DNA of 49,239 nt from Methanomicrobia archaeon (lineage in GTDB: Archaea > Halobacteriota > Bog-38 > Methanoflorentales > Methanoflorentaceae): contig JACTTZ010000014.1 in the NCBI GenBank assembly GCA_015660915.1, forward strand, positions 1 through 49,239, read 5' to 3'. Positions 25,734 through 34,546 of the stretch are shown here, piece after piece. Within the stretch, counting starts at the first letter, position 1, and each line of letters begins with the position of its first letter. The translations under genes were made by a program, and so were the position numbers. Below the pieces are notes generated by a model, which did not search any database, was not told the origin of the DNA, and saw nothing but the letters and a program-made list of their open reading frames with translations.

Positions 25734-26927
25734 TTATGCATCAAGCTGCCACAGGCGCGCCAGCTCATTGGCCGTGTTGGCAAACGTGAAAGTCTCCTTC
25801 ACGAAACGTTGCGCGCGCATGCCGAGTGCTTCTCCGTGTGTAGCATCTTGCATGAGCGCTTCAAGTGAGCGTTGAATTGCTTGTGGATTATGTGGGGGGA
25901 TGACCATTGCTACGCTTTCATTTAGTACTTCGCTCACGCCATTTCCTGCTGATATGATGATGGGTTTTCCAAATAACATTGCTTCTAAGGGCGCCAATCC
26001 CCACGATTGGTCATCGCCAGTCCAGACAAAAGCATTGCAATTCCTGTACATGAACGCCAATTCTTCCTCAGTTAACTCGCCAAGGAAATGCACGTGGTCA
26101 CTCAGATGGAGCTCGTGAACCATTCCTCTGATCGAGGCCACGTAGGCAGGCCCAAACCAACTAACTAATGCTCCGCCAATAAACAAGTGAGTGCTCGTCC
26201 TTCCGTGTTCGATGAGAGCGTGAAGCGCCAGCAGCATGTCCTCAATGCGTCTTTGAGGGATTAAGATGCCCTGATAAAAGATCTTGAAGCAACTTCCTTT
26301 CATAAGGCGCCGTAACCGTTCTGTTCCAGTCAAGTTATGCTGCTCGCTAAGCAACAAAAGCGAGTGAGAGACCCCAATTCTCACCGTGCGTACTTTGTCA
26401 GTGCGCAACATATCGCGAACAAACTGCAGCATATCTGAGTCTAACGTAAGGAGCTCGTTCACGAGCCCAAATTTGATGAGCAGAGTGACGACGCCACGCG
26501 TCATCAAAAGATTAGCATTGTAACGCTTATCTCTGCCGTCAGAGGGGAGTAGTTCAAACTTATCATAAACAAAAGCTGAAATCCTTATGTTCTTGTTGGG
26601 CAAAATGAGTTTTATTATGGAAGCGTGTATAATATCCGCTATGGTGTGCGTACAGAGAACGATGTCTCCCTCTTCTTTAGCCAGCACCCTTGCAACAAAA
26701 AACCGCCACACGTCTAAACTAAAAAAAAAGAACGGGTACGGGGAGCACTTCCAATGCTTGAACGTGATTACCTCTGTACTCTCAGGTATTTCAAAGACCG
26801 CGGAAGGGTCATACCTCGCTACACAGAGCAGCACCCTGTCTTTGAAGGAATCAGCGAGGTCGGCAATTACCCTATTGACGCCATGTTTGTGCGTAAAACT
26901 GCACATGAGTATGCAGATGCGTTTCAC
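25734..26927 (-). CDS. GT4-family glycosyltransferase
   Basis: A 397-residue GT-B transferase. N-terminal MKRICILMCSFTHKHGVNRV opens the first Rossmann domain. The second contains FKIFYQGILIPQRRIEDML, VHFLGELTEEELAFMYRNC, FVWTGDDQSWGLAPLEAMLF with an E-x7-E-like site, and GKPIIISAGNGVSEVL. The donor is unknown. The start is GTG 26927. A TATA-like ggatataag lies about 40 bases upstream on the minus strand (near 26965), so it may have its own promoter. The neighbouring region 26928-27240 has no gene I can support. Confidence 0.87.
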   Translation of the reverse strand: MKRICILMCSFTHKHGVNRVIADLADSFKDRVLLCVARYDPSAVFEIPESTEVITFKHWKCSPYPFFFFSLDVWRFFVARVLAKEEGDIVLCTHTIADIIHASIIKLILPNKNIRISAFVYDKFELLPSDGRDKRYNANLLMTRGVVTLLIKFGLVNELLTLDSDMLQFVRDMLRTDKVRTVRIGVSHSLLLLSEQHNLTGTERLRRLMKGSCFKIFYQGILIPQRRIEDMLLALHALIEHGRTSTHLFIGGALVSWFGPAYVASIRGMVHELHLSDHVHFLGELTEEELAFMYRNCNAFVWTGDDQSWGLAPLEAMLFGKPIIISAGNGVSEVLNESVAMVIPPHNPQAIQRSLEALMQDATHGEALGMRAQRFVKETFTFANTANELARLWQLDA

Positions 26928-27240
26928 GTCAGTATCAACCAGAGCAGTAGCTTCTTTGAAGTCTTATATCCCTTTCTGTTTGTACAACGGGACGCTCATC
27001 CTATCGCTTTTGACAGATCGACAACACAGCCAGACGAGAGAGACTCAAAAACAGGTCTAACCGAGAGCAAATGAAAATATGGGCCAGAAGCTACGTCGAT
27101 ATATAATGCCGCAGGTGCGAGATGGCCAGATGGCTGACTTATAATTCAGCTGGCGCAGCATTCCATTCGAGCTGAAAGCGTACGCAAACTTGTCCAGTAG
27201 ACTCGACGGTGCTGCGTAATTTCAGCCTCGTACGAGATTT

Positions 27241-27414
27241 TTAGTGCGTAACAACGATGTTCAGCCTCTCAAAGTCAATCCTGCTCAGTTTAAAAATATC
27301 AGCGTCGATGAATATGTGGATCCCATAACCCTCACGCTCGAGCAAGGGAGCACTATTTACTAACAAAGGTGGATCACCTAAACCGCACTTAAAAAGGATA
27401 ATCCCAATTTTCTT
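27241..27414 (-). pseudogene. N-terminal remnant of a GT4 glycosyltransferase
   Basis: A frame of 57 codons reads KKIGIILFKCGLGDPPLLVN followed by SAPLLEREGYGIHIFI and ends IDFERLNIVVTH at a stop. This is the first beta-alpha-beta unit of a GT4 enzyme (KIGIILxKxGLxxPP...ExxSLxxxGYxVHIFI). No start codon, no sugar-binding half and no continuation are present downstream. I infer a truncated, inactive gene. It lies back to back with an aminotransferase remnant at 27475. Confidence 0.65.
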
Positions 27415-27474
27415 CGTAGTACCTACGCAAGGCAATCGTGCAGATGATGCTGAGACTGGTTGACGTTGTCGTTT

Positions 27475-27665
27475 ATGGGCAGCCCGATGATTAAGCAACC
27501 TGAAATAGACGAAGTGGTGGCCTCTATGAAATCCGGTTGGCTGGGAACGGGGCCCAACGTTGCACAATTCGAACAGATGTTCAGAGAGCATAAAGGCATA
27601 GATGCGCGATGGCGGTAAGCTCGTGCACGGCAGCACTTCATCTTTCAAATAGTAGGTCCTTTTGA
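27475..27665 (+). pseudogene. N-terminal remnant of a DegT-type sugar aminotransferase
   Basis: ATG 27475 opens MGSPMIKQPEIDEVVASMKS and continues GWLGTGPNVAQFEQMFREHK to a stop at 27616. In the next frame MAVSSCTAALHLS follows from 27609. Together they match the start of DegT/StrS aminotransferases (PxIxxxEIxEVVxxLxSGWLxTGPxVxxFExxF ... AVNSxTAALHLxL). The frameshift, the missing 300 C-terminal residues and the abrupt junction with the convergent GT2 gene show a dead fragment. It differs clearly in sequence from the intact aminotransferase at 13610. Confidence 0.75.
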
Positions 27666-27679
27666 ACTCTAAACTACGC

Positions 27680-28750
27680 CTAGTTACATACGTACAAGCA
27701 GAACTCTTCAACGGACTTGAACGGCCACTTCTTTCGCAGTTTACTCAACATGCTGATTGAGTACATCTTGGCTGTTTTTTTCAAATATATTCTGCCGCCG
27801 AACTTAATCCTAAGAACTGAAACATACAGCAGCGAATAAACAATGGCAGCTCCAAGCTGCAGCGTTGTCAATCGTTTGGTCGCTAAATAGGTATCTGACA
27901 AGCTTTCTATAGCTCGATTCGTTCTGCAGTTTTTGTCGTTCATCAGCGGTTTGCTTATCCAGAGGAGCCCTTCGGGAAGGTAATCGGATACGCGCTTTCT
28001 AAGCCTCGCAGCAGGATGCAAACGTACAGCAACAGTGGTCTCTCGTTCGGGTGAAACGCTGTCGATGACCCCAAAGGCGATGAGCAAGCTTCTCTTCGAT
28101 GGGAAGAGGTGGGGATGCCGCGCTTCGGCTTCGACAATAAGCCGCACAACCATACCACTGGACGTTGCCCGAAATGCATAGTCAAAGTCCTCATGGCCAA
28201 CAAAGAAGTGACGTGGGTCGTAGTATCCTATCCTATCTAGCGCTTCTCTTGAGATTAATGCCCCGTGCGTTGCAAAAAATGAGATGTTTCTGCTTTCAGT
28301 CACCGAATTCAAAAAAACGACACGACCCCAACAATTCAGCGTAGCACCGGATTGGGGCAAAACGGTGTGTGGACTGTCAATATCAACGATCTTAGGGCAA
28401 AGGATTTCCGCTTGTCCAGCGTTTTTTAAAAGAGCATCTAAACATCCCTTCTCAACAGTACCGTCCTGATCAAGGAGCCACACCCAATCAAACCCTTTTT
28501 CGTGCGCCATTTTCATACCGCAGCAAAATCCTGCCGCTGAGCCTATGTTTTTTCCGATAATCATGTGATGCGCAAACTGGTAATGCTGTGAGTGTGCACG
28601 AAATGCTGCTGCGTTGTCTTCAATGGAGGTTGCATATGAGTTGTCAATCACAATTAAACCGTTCAGACTCAATTGACCCTCAAGAGAACGCAACAAGCGG
28701 GTAAACTCCTTGGGATTATTATAAGCAACGGTCACGGCGCAAATCTGCAT
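27680..28750 (-). CDS. GT2-family glycosyltransferase (rhamnosyl/galactofuranosyl-type)
   Basis: A 356-residue GT-A transferase. It begins MQICAVTVAYNNPKEFTRLL, then LNGLIVIDNSY, GKNIGSAAGFCCGMKMAHEK and the metal site WVWLLDQDGTVEKGCLD. The middle has SFFATHGALISREALDRIGYYDPRHFF and VGHEDFDYAFRA, where the HED region supplies the catalytic base. This arrangement is common to rhamnosyl- and GlfT-like transferases of GT2. The C-terminal 100 residues hold a hydrophobic stretch that may anchor it. It follows directly upon two gene remnants, so its right-hand neighbourhood has been rearranged. ATG 28750 is the start. Confidence 0.88.
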   Translation of the reverse strand: MQICAVTVAYNNPKEFTRLLRSLEGQLSLNGLIVIDNSYATSIEDNAAAFRAHSQHYQFAHHMIIGKNIGSAAGFCCGMKMAHEKGFDWVWLLDQDGTVEKGCLDALLKNAGQAEILCPKIVDIDSPHTVLPQSGATLNCWGRVVFLNSVTESRNISFFATHGALISREALDRIGYYDPRHFFVGHEDFDYAFRATSSGMVVRLIVEAEARHPHLFPSKRSLLIAFGVIDSVSPERETTVAVRLHPAARLRKRVSDYLPEGLLWISKPLMNDKNCRTNRAIESLSDTYLATKRLTTLQLGAAIVYSLLYVSVLRIKFGGRIYLKKTAKMYSISMLSKLRKKWPFKSVEEFCLYVCN

Positions 28751-29806
28751 GGCTTAAAGTCTTGACGTGGCTCAAGTTTTCGGAATGGGCGACAGTGTCA
28801 GGGCCTATGGGGGGTAGATGCATCCGCGCCATATAACTATTCTGGTTCCATTGAAGTCAAAGACGACGCTGCGGGTCAGTTGGAGAGCAGTAACAAGCTC
28901 TCGCCAACGAACGACTCAACTATGCGGTAGATCATTGTGTAAGCAAGTTATCGGAGGCATCTGAAGATCTTGCTTTAGCAGCAGTGGCCTAAGTCTAATG
29001 GTTCTGATCGATTGAGCTACATTCAGCATCTTTGCAACCCGACGCATCGACGCGACACGTGGACACGACTTCTTCACGGATCGTTAACTGCAACATAGAC
29101 ACATCAGTAAACGCGTGTAAACTCACGCAACAACGGGCCACGTACTGACGTTCAAACCGTACTCGTCGCCTCGTGTAGTCATAAAAATGAAATGATCGTG
29201 ATAGTTCTATTTGAAGTATGCTGCACTCTTTGAAACGCCATCCAGCTCATCATAGTCAAGTTTTGCCGGCAAGAACGTGGCAGCACATCGGGTTGCACGA
29301 GCGTGTTAACTAGCGGCAAGTAAGCACAGATGTAACGGTGCCAATCGCGTGAGAACTCGCTACACTGAGGTTACCGTTAACTACCACGCACAAAAAAATA
29401 GGGAGCACGTGATGTACGTATCGAAACAAAAACAACTTCCAAAAGTAAAGATTCTCGCTTGAATCTGAGACAGAACACGGAGGGTTAGCACGAATAAGCG
29501 ATCTCGTTGTTGTCACGGCCGACGCATTCAGGCGAGTTGTGCTCTCCATCTCAAAACTCGTATCAGCGGGCAGCGTGAAATAGCAGTAGTTTATGCTGGG
29601 CTTAGACGCGAAGATCAGAAAGATTGCCGGCACGAGAACAAAATACTTAAACAATGCATAGCAAGGGACTCTGGCAGATGCACGACGAGGGCGAACAGCA
29701 CCGGAGAGGCCACTCTATTGTCGTATGCTGAGCGCCATTCGACACGTCAAAAAAGCGAAGACGATATCGCGAGCGTCAGCACCGCTCGAAAAATAAAGCA
29801 CCTCAG
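28751..29806. other. One-kilobase gap with membrane-protein debris
   Basis: No intact gene. On the minus strand a 114-codon frame (29310-29654) encodes hydrophobic pieces (FKYFVLVPAIFLIFASK, FLFRYVHHVLPIFLCVVV) and contains the inverted 49-base copy of the neighbouring DUF2206 gene. The remainder (28751-29300) has frequent stops. I read the stretch as the decayed trace of a membrane protein gene. Confidence 0.4.
29323..29371 (-). repeat. Inverted 49-base copy of part of the DUF2206 gene
   Basis: The 49 bases at 29323-29371, read on the minus strand, match 31062-31110 within the DUF2206 gene at 47 of 49 positions. Both copies are in frame to encode LSVASSHAIGTVxSVL. Bases just outside the copy show only weak similarity. 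Confidence 0.85.
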
Positions 29807-31963
29807 ATGAGATTCAGAAATCCCCTCAAGATGAACGATTGGGAGTTCAGACACCTCCTAGCGGTCGTATTCGGCATTCAGCTTTCATTATATGTTCTGA
29901 TCGGCTTGGGTTCTCTCGGGCTTGACGTCGTTTTTCTCAGACCGCTCATAGGCCTCATCTATCTGACATTTATACCTGGGATTCTCCTTCTGCGGGTCTT
30001 CAAAATCCACGGACTGAGCAATGTCGAAGCCCTGATGTACGCAAGCGGATTAAGCATTGCGACTGTGATGTTCATCGGTTTTCTTTCCAACACGTTCTTC
30101 CCCTTTTTCGGCGTCGATCGACCCATTACAACACTTCCTCTGCTGGCCATCTTCACCGCGACGGTCGTCGTCTTGTGCATCCTCGCCTATATACGGGACA
30201 GAGATTTCTCGCAGCCCTCGTTCATCGAGACGAAGGGAGCCGCTTCTCCCCCCGTCGTCTTTCTGTGCATTATTCCATTCGTCAGCATCGCAGGCGCTCA
30301 GCTGATGAATATTGCCGGCGACAACCAGCTCTCGATGCTTGTGTTGGTTCTAATCGCAAGCATCCCTCTTCTGATGATTTTTGGCAGGATACCCAGGAAG
30401 TTATACCCTCTGGCCGTATTCGTCGCAGCCATTGCTCTGCTTCTTAACGTTTCCCTCATAACGCCGTACGTGACGGGCTTTGACGTGCAAGGTGAGTATT
30501 TCTTTGCCACACTGGTAAGCGCATCTGGACTGTGGAATCCGGCTATTGCTAACGACTACAATTCGGTGTTGAGTGTGGCGATGCTTGCGCCGGTTATCTC
30601 TGCAATCTGCAACCTATCAATTGCTGTCGTTTTCAAAGTGGTCTACCAGCTGTTTTTTGCCTTGGTGCCCCTCGGCCTGTACCTGATATACGAGAGACAA
30701 ACGAGTGACAAAGCAGCGTTCCTGTCCGTTTTCTATTTTATGTCAATCTTTTCGTTCTATGCGTTGATGACGCAACTGATGAGACAAGAAATTGCGGAGT
30801 TGTTTGTGGTACTGTTGATCTTGCTGATCATCGACAAGAAAATGAAGAATGAAAGATACTTGCTTTTCGTCATTTTTGGTTTCGGATTGGTCGTATCTCA
30901 TTACGGTCTGGCGTTCCTCTACATTGTGTTGCTGATTCCCGCACTGCTTCTGTTAGCGTCGGGTCGCTTGCTTAAAACGAGCAAATCAGATCAGACCAAG
31001 CGGAGTGCCGCAATCCCCATCGTCCTCGTCTTGCTGTTCATCGTGCTCGCTTTGTCGTGGTACCTCAGTGTAGCGAGTTCTCATGCGATTGGCACCGTTG
31101 CATCTGTGCTGAGCCACGGTTTCAGCAACGTTGCAAACATTTTTTCTCTTCAAGCGGGCACTCCGCTAGGCGCCGTTTTGTTGGCAACAACACCTATGCG
31201 TGAAATCACCCTATGCCTAAGTCTCATCGCCGGGCTCCTGATCGTTTTAGGCTTCCTTGCCTTGATTCGAAAGCCGAGAGATATGCCCTTCACTCAAGAG
31301 TATTTCCTTCTTATCTGCGCCAACGTTGCTGTCATAGCAATAGGTTTTTTACTCCCGCTGCTCTTTCAGTGGAACACCTTGCGGGTATATGAAGTCGCCC
31401 TTATCGTTTTAGCACCCCTCTTTGTGCTTGGCGGCACGGCCTTTTTCAAAGCAATCACGAGAGTTGCCGGAGTACCATTTACAACAAAATGGGAAAAGCG
31501 TTCCTTAACGGCACTATCCCTATTTTTGGCCATATTCTTGCTGTTCAACAGCGGCTGGGTCTATACAATTACCAATGAGTATCCAACACAATACGCGTTA
31601 AACAGCCAGATAGATGCGCCTCGCTTTAGCTATCAAGAGATGCTAGCTGCCAAATGGATTGTAGGCAGCAAACTCTGCGAGACTTGGGTCGCTGGAGATG
31701 AATACGGATGGCTTCCACTATTCGCTTTGACGGGACAAGTACGTACCACAAATTTCGAGCCGTGGGGATGGAGATCGGGCGCGCTACCCGGAAACGAGGT
31801 TATTGTATTGTTCAGGGGCGGGAATTTAGAAGGCAGACTGGCGGATTCGTCTTCACCCACTGGCTACACAAGCCTGAATGATAGCTTTTTTTATCGGGAA
31901 ACAATCGTCAATGCGAGTCTCATATATGATAACGGGGGCGCAAGGGCGTACCACTTAGGTTAA
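29807..31963 (+). CDS. DUF2206 multi-spanning membrane protein
   Basis: A 718-residue protein with at least twelve hydrophobic segments up to about residue 590, then a soluble C-terminal part (KWIVGSKLCETWVAGDEYGW and onward). The opening NPLKMNDWEFRHLLAVVFGI, followed by GLIYLTFIPGILLLRVFKIH, is characteristic of DUF2206, a family of predicted membrane proteins found mainly in methanogenic archaea and often in glycan loci. Function is not established; the topology resembles GT-C enzymes and polymerases, so a role as a lipid-linked-sugar transferase or polymerase is plausible. ATG 29807 is used, with an in-frame ATG nine codons later. Part of this gene is echoed in inverted form at 29323. Confidence 0.85.
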   Translation: MRFRNPLKMNDWEFRHLLAVVFGIQLSLYVLIGLGSLGLDVVFLRPLIGLIYLTFIPGILLLRVFKIHGLSNVEALMYASGLSIATVMFIGFLSNTFFPFFGVDRPITTLPLLAIFTATVVVLCILAYIRDRDFSQPSFIETKGAASPPVVFLCIIPFVSIAGAQLMNIAGDNQLSMLVLVLIASIPLLMIFGRIPRKLYPLAVFVAAIALLLNVSLITPYVTGFDVQGEYFFATLVSASGLWNPAIANDYNSVLSVAMLAPVISAICNLSIAVVFKVVYQLFFALVPLGLYLIYERQTSDKAAFLSVFYFMSIFSFYALMTQLMRQEIAELFVVLLILLIIDKKMKNERYLLFVIFGFGLVVSHYGLAFLYIVLLIPALLLLASGRLLKTSKSDQTKRSAAIPIVLVLLFIVLALSWYLSVASSHAIGTVASVLSHGFSNVANIFSLQAGTPLGAVLLATTPMREITLCLSLIAGLLIVLGFLALIRKPRDMPFTQEYFLLICANVAVIAIGFLLPLLFQWNTLRVYEVALIVLAPLFVLGGTAFFKAITRVAGVPFTTKWEKRSLTALSLFLAIFLLFNSGWVYTITNEYPTQYALNSQIDAPRFSYQEMLAAKWIVGSKLCETWVAGDEYGWLPLFALTGQVRTTNFEPWGWRSGALPGNEVIVLFRGGNLEGRLADSSSPTGYTSLNDSFFYRETIVNASLIYDNGGARAYHLG

Positions 31964-32062
31964 AGTTCTTGTTGCTGACTTGGGACGTGCCGATGGCTTG
32001 TACACGCCCTACATTTCTCATTTTTTCTGCGCGGAAAGAGAACGGCAGCCAAAGATACGCTA

Positions 32063-32500
32063 TTAAAGCCCGTTTTTTAACCGCGTAGTGACGCGAATAG
32101 TGCGCCTTTGAACTGCTTTGCGACTAGGTAAATGAAGCACAAACTTCCTTAAGAAGACGACGGCCGTTAGGAACGCAATTACTATCGAAGCAGCAAACAC
32201 CAGGGTTCGCATCTGCTTACGTGAACCATGTACCAAATTAATTAGCAACTGGACGTGTAACCTGCCGCTTAAGCAAAAACAGACTACGCGAAGGCTATCG
32301 GGTGCAGCAGGAAACTCGGAGACAAGAATGTTGGAAACGCCACACGTTTTTTCCGCAAATGCTTCTTCAATCAGGAGGTGGCTGTAGGAGTCGTTTTTCG
32401 TTTTGCTTGCAGCTCTGATCTTCGGACGCAGTCTGCCGTTTATCGTGTAAAGAGGCGAGACCAGTGTAACCGGCGCGGAGCTCCATAGAACGAAATGTTG
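32063..32500 (-). pseudogene. Startless open frame with C-terminal membrane anchor, probable remnant
   Basis: The minus strand is open for 145 codons between a stop at 32501 and a stop at 32063, with no ATG or GTG start in the first 80 codons (TTG 32248 is the first candidate). It reads VTLVSPLYTINGRLRPKIRA, then SHLLIEEAFAEKTCGVSNIL, and ends with a membrane segment (TLVFAASIVIAFLTAVVFL) and a basic tail. Such an ending suits a type I surface protein anchor. I do not recognise the family. Either the 5' part was lost or a small protein starts at TTG 32248. The surrounding gap 31964-32719 holds nothing else I can name. Confidence 0.4.
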
Positions 32501-32719
32501 CTAGATGTGACTAGCTACGCAACGTAGATAGCGAGGATCGCTACGTGCAAACCGAGATCCTAAATGGCATTGTCAAGACTGACGGAGCGCCACTACAAAA
32601 CCGAGCTGCAACGCACAAAGCACTAGGCCGTTTCGGTTCTAAGGAGATTTTTTAGATCGATGACTTAGCAGATTAAAATGATCACTTAGTGATCGACGGC
32701 GACAACGCGCTAGTCGACC

Positions 32720-33661
32720 CTAATGCACACTGATTCCATCTCGAATTCCTTTCAAGAAACAGAGGAACTGGCTGGTGCTTCTCATCCGCCCGATGACTTT
32801 ACCGGTTGAGATCCAAAATTGCACGAAAAAAAAGTAAACGAGGAAGGAGTGGTATTGTTTTCTGGCGGCGTGTTTCTTCATGAACCAGAATAGATTTCTT
32901 GTCATGTAATACGTGCTGCGAACACCTCCGCTTGAGGCTGCGATTTTGTGCCAAATCTTCGCACGTGGAACGAACACTGATGAGTACCCCGCGCGGCAAC
33001 CGCGCATACACCAATCGGTCTCTTCCCAATAAGCGAAGAGCGTAGAATCGAGCAATCCGATTCGCTGAACGACCTCCCTTTTTGCTAAGAGACACGCGCC
33101 TTGGATATAACTCACCTCTTTTATGTCGTCGTACTGTCCCCTGTCTTTTTCGCCGTCACCGATGTTGCGGGCTTTTCCGATCCATAGGTTGATGTGGCCT
33201 CCGGCAAAAGCAATAACATCCCGTTGCCCGTGGCAATCATCGTAGTAGATCTTCGGCCCAACGAAGCCTATTCTTGAATTAGACTCTGCAACACGTACGA
33301 GCTCAGATAAAAAACCCTCGTTTACACTGGTATCATTGTTAAGCAGCAGAACATAATCTGCGTGCCAATCGATCGCGCGTCTGATGCCAACGTTATTGCC
33401 TTCAGCAAAACCGAGATTTGCTTTGTTCTCGAGCAGCGCTATCTCTGGATATCGGGCCCTAAAGCACTCTTGCGATCCATCTGTGGAGCCGTTATCGACG
33501 AGTAGAATTTCATAGTTGGTGTAGTCTATTTCGTTTAAGGATTCCAGACATTCGACCGTAACACGCTTCCCGTTCCAATTTAAAACAACGATCACGACTT
33601 TTGGTTCAACTGGTCTAGCACATTGCTGTTCGCCGCTAAGACTGTTGGTCTCTGTGAACAT
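32720..33661 (-). CDS. GT2-family glycosyltransferase (WbbL/rhamnosyltransferase-like)
   Basis: A 313-residue GT-A transferase. KVVIVVLNWNGKRVTVECLE and YEILLVDNGSTDGSQ are the classic opening of WbbL-type rhamnosyltransferases. ANLGFAEGNNVGIRRAI and YVLLLNNDTSVNEGFL hold the nucleotide and metal sites, and FAYWEETDWCMRGCRAGY supplies the ED motif near the acceptor. It uses a nucleotide sugar on the cytoplasmic face; rhamnose is the usual donor in this subfamily, but dTDP-rhamnose genes are not seen here. The start at ATG 33661 leaves about 20 residues before the GT fold, so the start is not certain. Confidence 0.9.
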   Translation of the reverse strand: MFTETNSLSGEQQCARPVEPKVVIVVLNWNGKRVTVECLESLNEIDYTNYEILLVDNGSTDGSQECFRARYPEIALLENKANLGFAEGNNVGIRRAIDWHADYVLLLNNDTSVNEGFLSELVRVAESNSRIGFVGPKIYYDDCHGQRDVIAFAGGHINLWIGKARNIGDGEKDRGQYDDIKEVSYIQGACLLAKREVVQRIGLLDSTLFAYWEETDWCMRGCRAGYSSVFVPRAKIWHKIAASSGGVRSTYYMTRNLFWFMKKHAARKQYHSFLVYFFFVQFWISTGKVIGRMRSTSQFLCFLKGIRDGISVH

Positions 33662-34546
33662 TATGCTGTTGACGTGATTATTCCGTTCCTTATCCGATCT
33701 TGATTCTCCTTGCTCATTACGTCGAAATTAGCCGATTGATCGTGAATGAAAAGGCACGCAAGTTCTGCGCAAAGCGCGAATTACGAGTGTTTGAGAAATA
33801 ATGCTTGAACTGTTGCTATTCTTTATACAATATCCCGCCGAATTCAGCATGAACCGCTTGGTTAAAACGATGATTTAACATTTGCTACTTCGTACGGCTT
33901 CGCGCGTTGTCATTGAACGTAAGATTTGAATGCAAGATACCCAGGAATGGCACTGAAGAGAACTCGCTAGTGGGTGGACGGCTCAGCCGGATATAGTTAT
34001 GCGTCTTCCCCGCAAGGTGCACGATTTACGGGCTGTTGAATGTCAACAGAGACGCAAAGTTAACGCTCACGAGGCTAACGTGACGGTGACATAAATCGAT
34101 CCTATCGCCTCACGCTCCTTCTTTTCTGAGGTAGAACCACACGAGAGACTAGATAAGCGGGCATCTTCTCACTCCTCTCGCGACCGCGGGCTAATGGTAT
34201 TGCGGGTGTCAACTTGCGCCGTGAGACACTAGGTAAGATTAAAAAACACACTCCTTGATTTTTCGAACAAATCACTTGCTTTGATGCCACTTGTCCACTA
34301 GATCCAAACGGGCCGGTGAAATCATTTAGCATCAAAGAAAGTCATAGGAAAAGTGAATCCTTTTTCTGCTCGAAACAGGACGTGGAAACAGATGCTAGGG
34401 GCTATGAAAAAAGGCGTGCGCGAGCTGTTGAACTGTAAGGCGGCAGAACAATAGCGTTTCTAATTAAGGTGCAAAGGTACAGAAGACAACCGCAAAACCG
34501 TGGAGAGACAAGAACGTCGAGATGCAGCCAGCTTCAAACAGAGTCC
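33662..34546. other. Long gap with a possible glycosyltransferase trace
   Basis: About 885 bases. A minus-strand frame at 34102-34335 reads MLNDFTGPFGSSGQVASKQV followed by CFLILPSVSRRK, which could be the first strand-loop-helix of a GT4 enzyme, but then becomes basic and low in meaning. I rate it as possible debris only. The rest has frequent stops and no RNA-like structure that I can see. Confidence 0.25.

Noticed and set aside
26754-27074. Plus-strand open frame of 106 codons opposite the GT4 start
   Set aside because: Mostly antisense to a confident glycosyltransferase and without its own motif.
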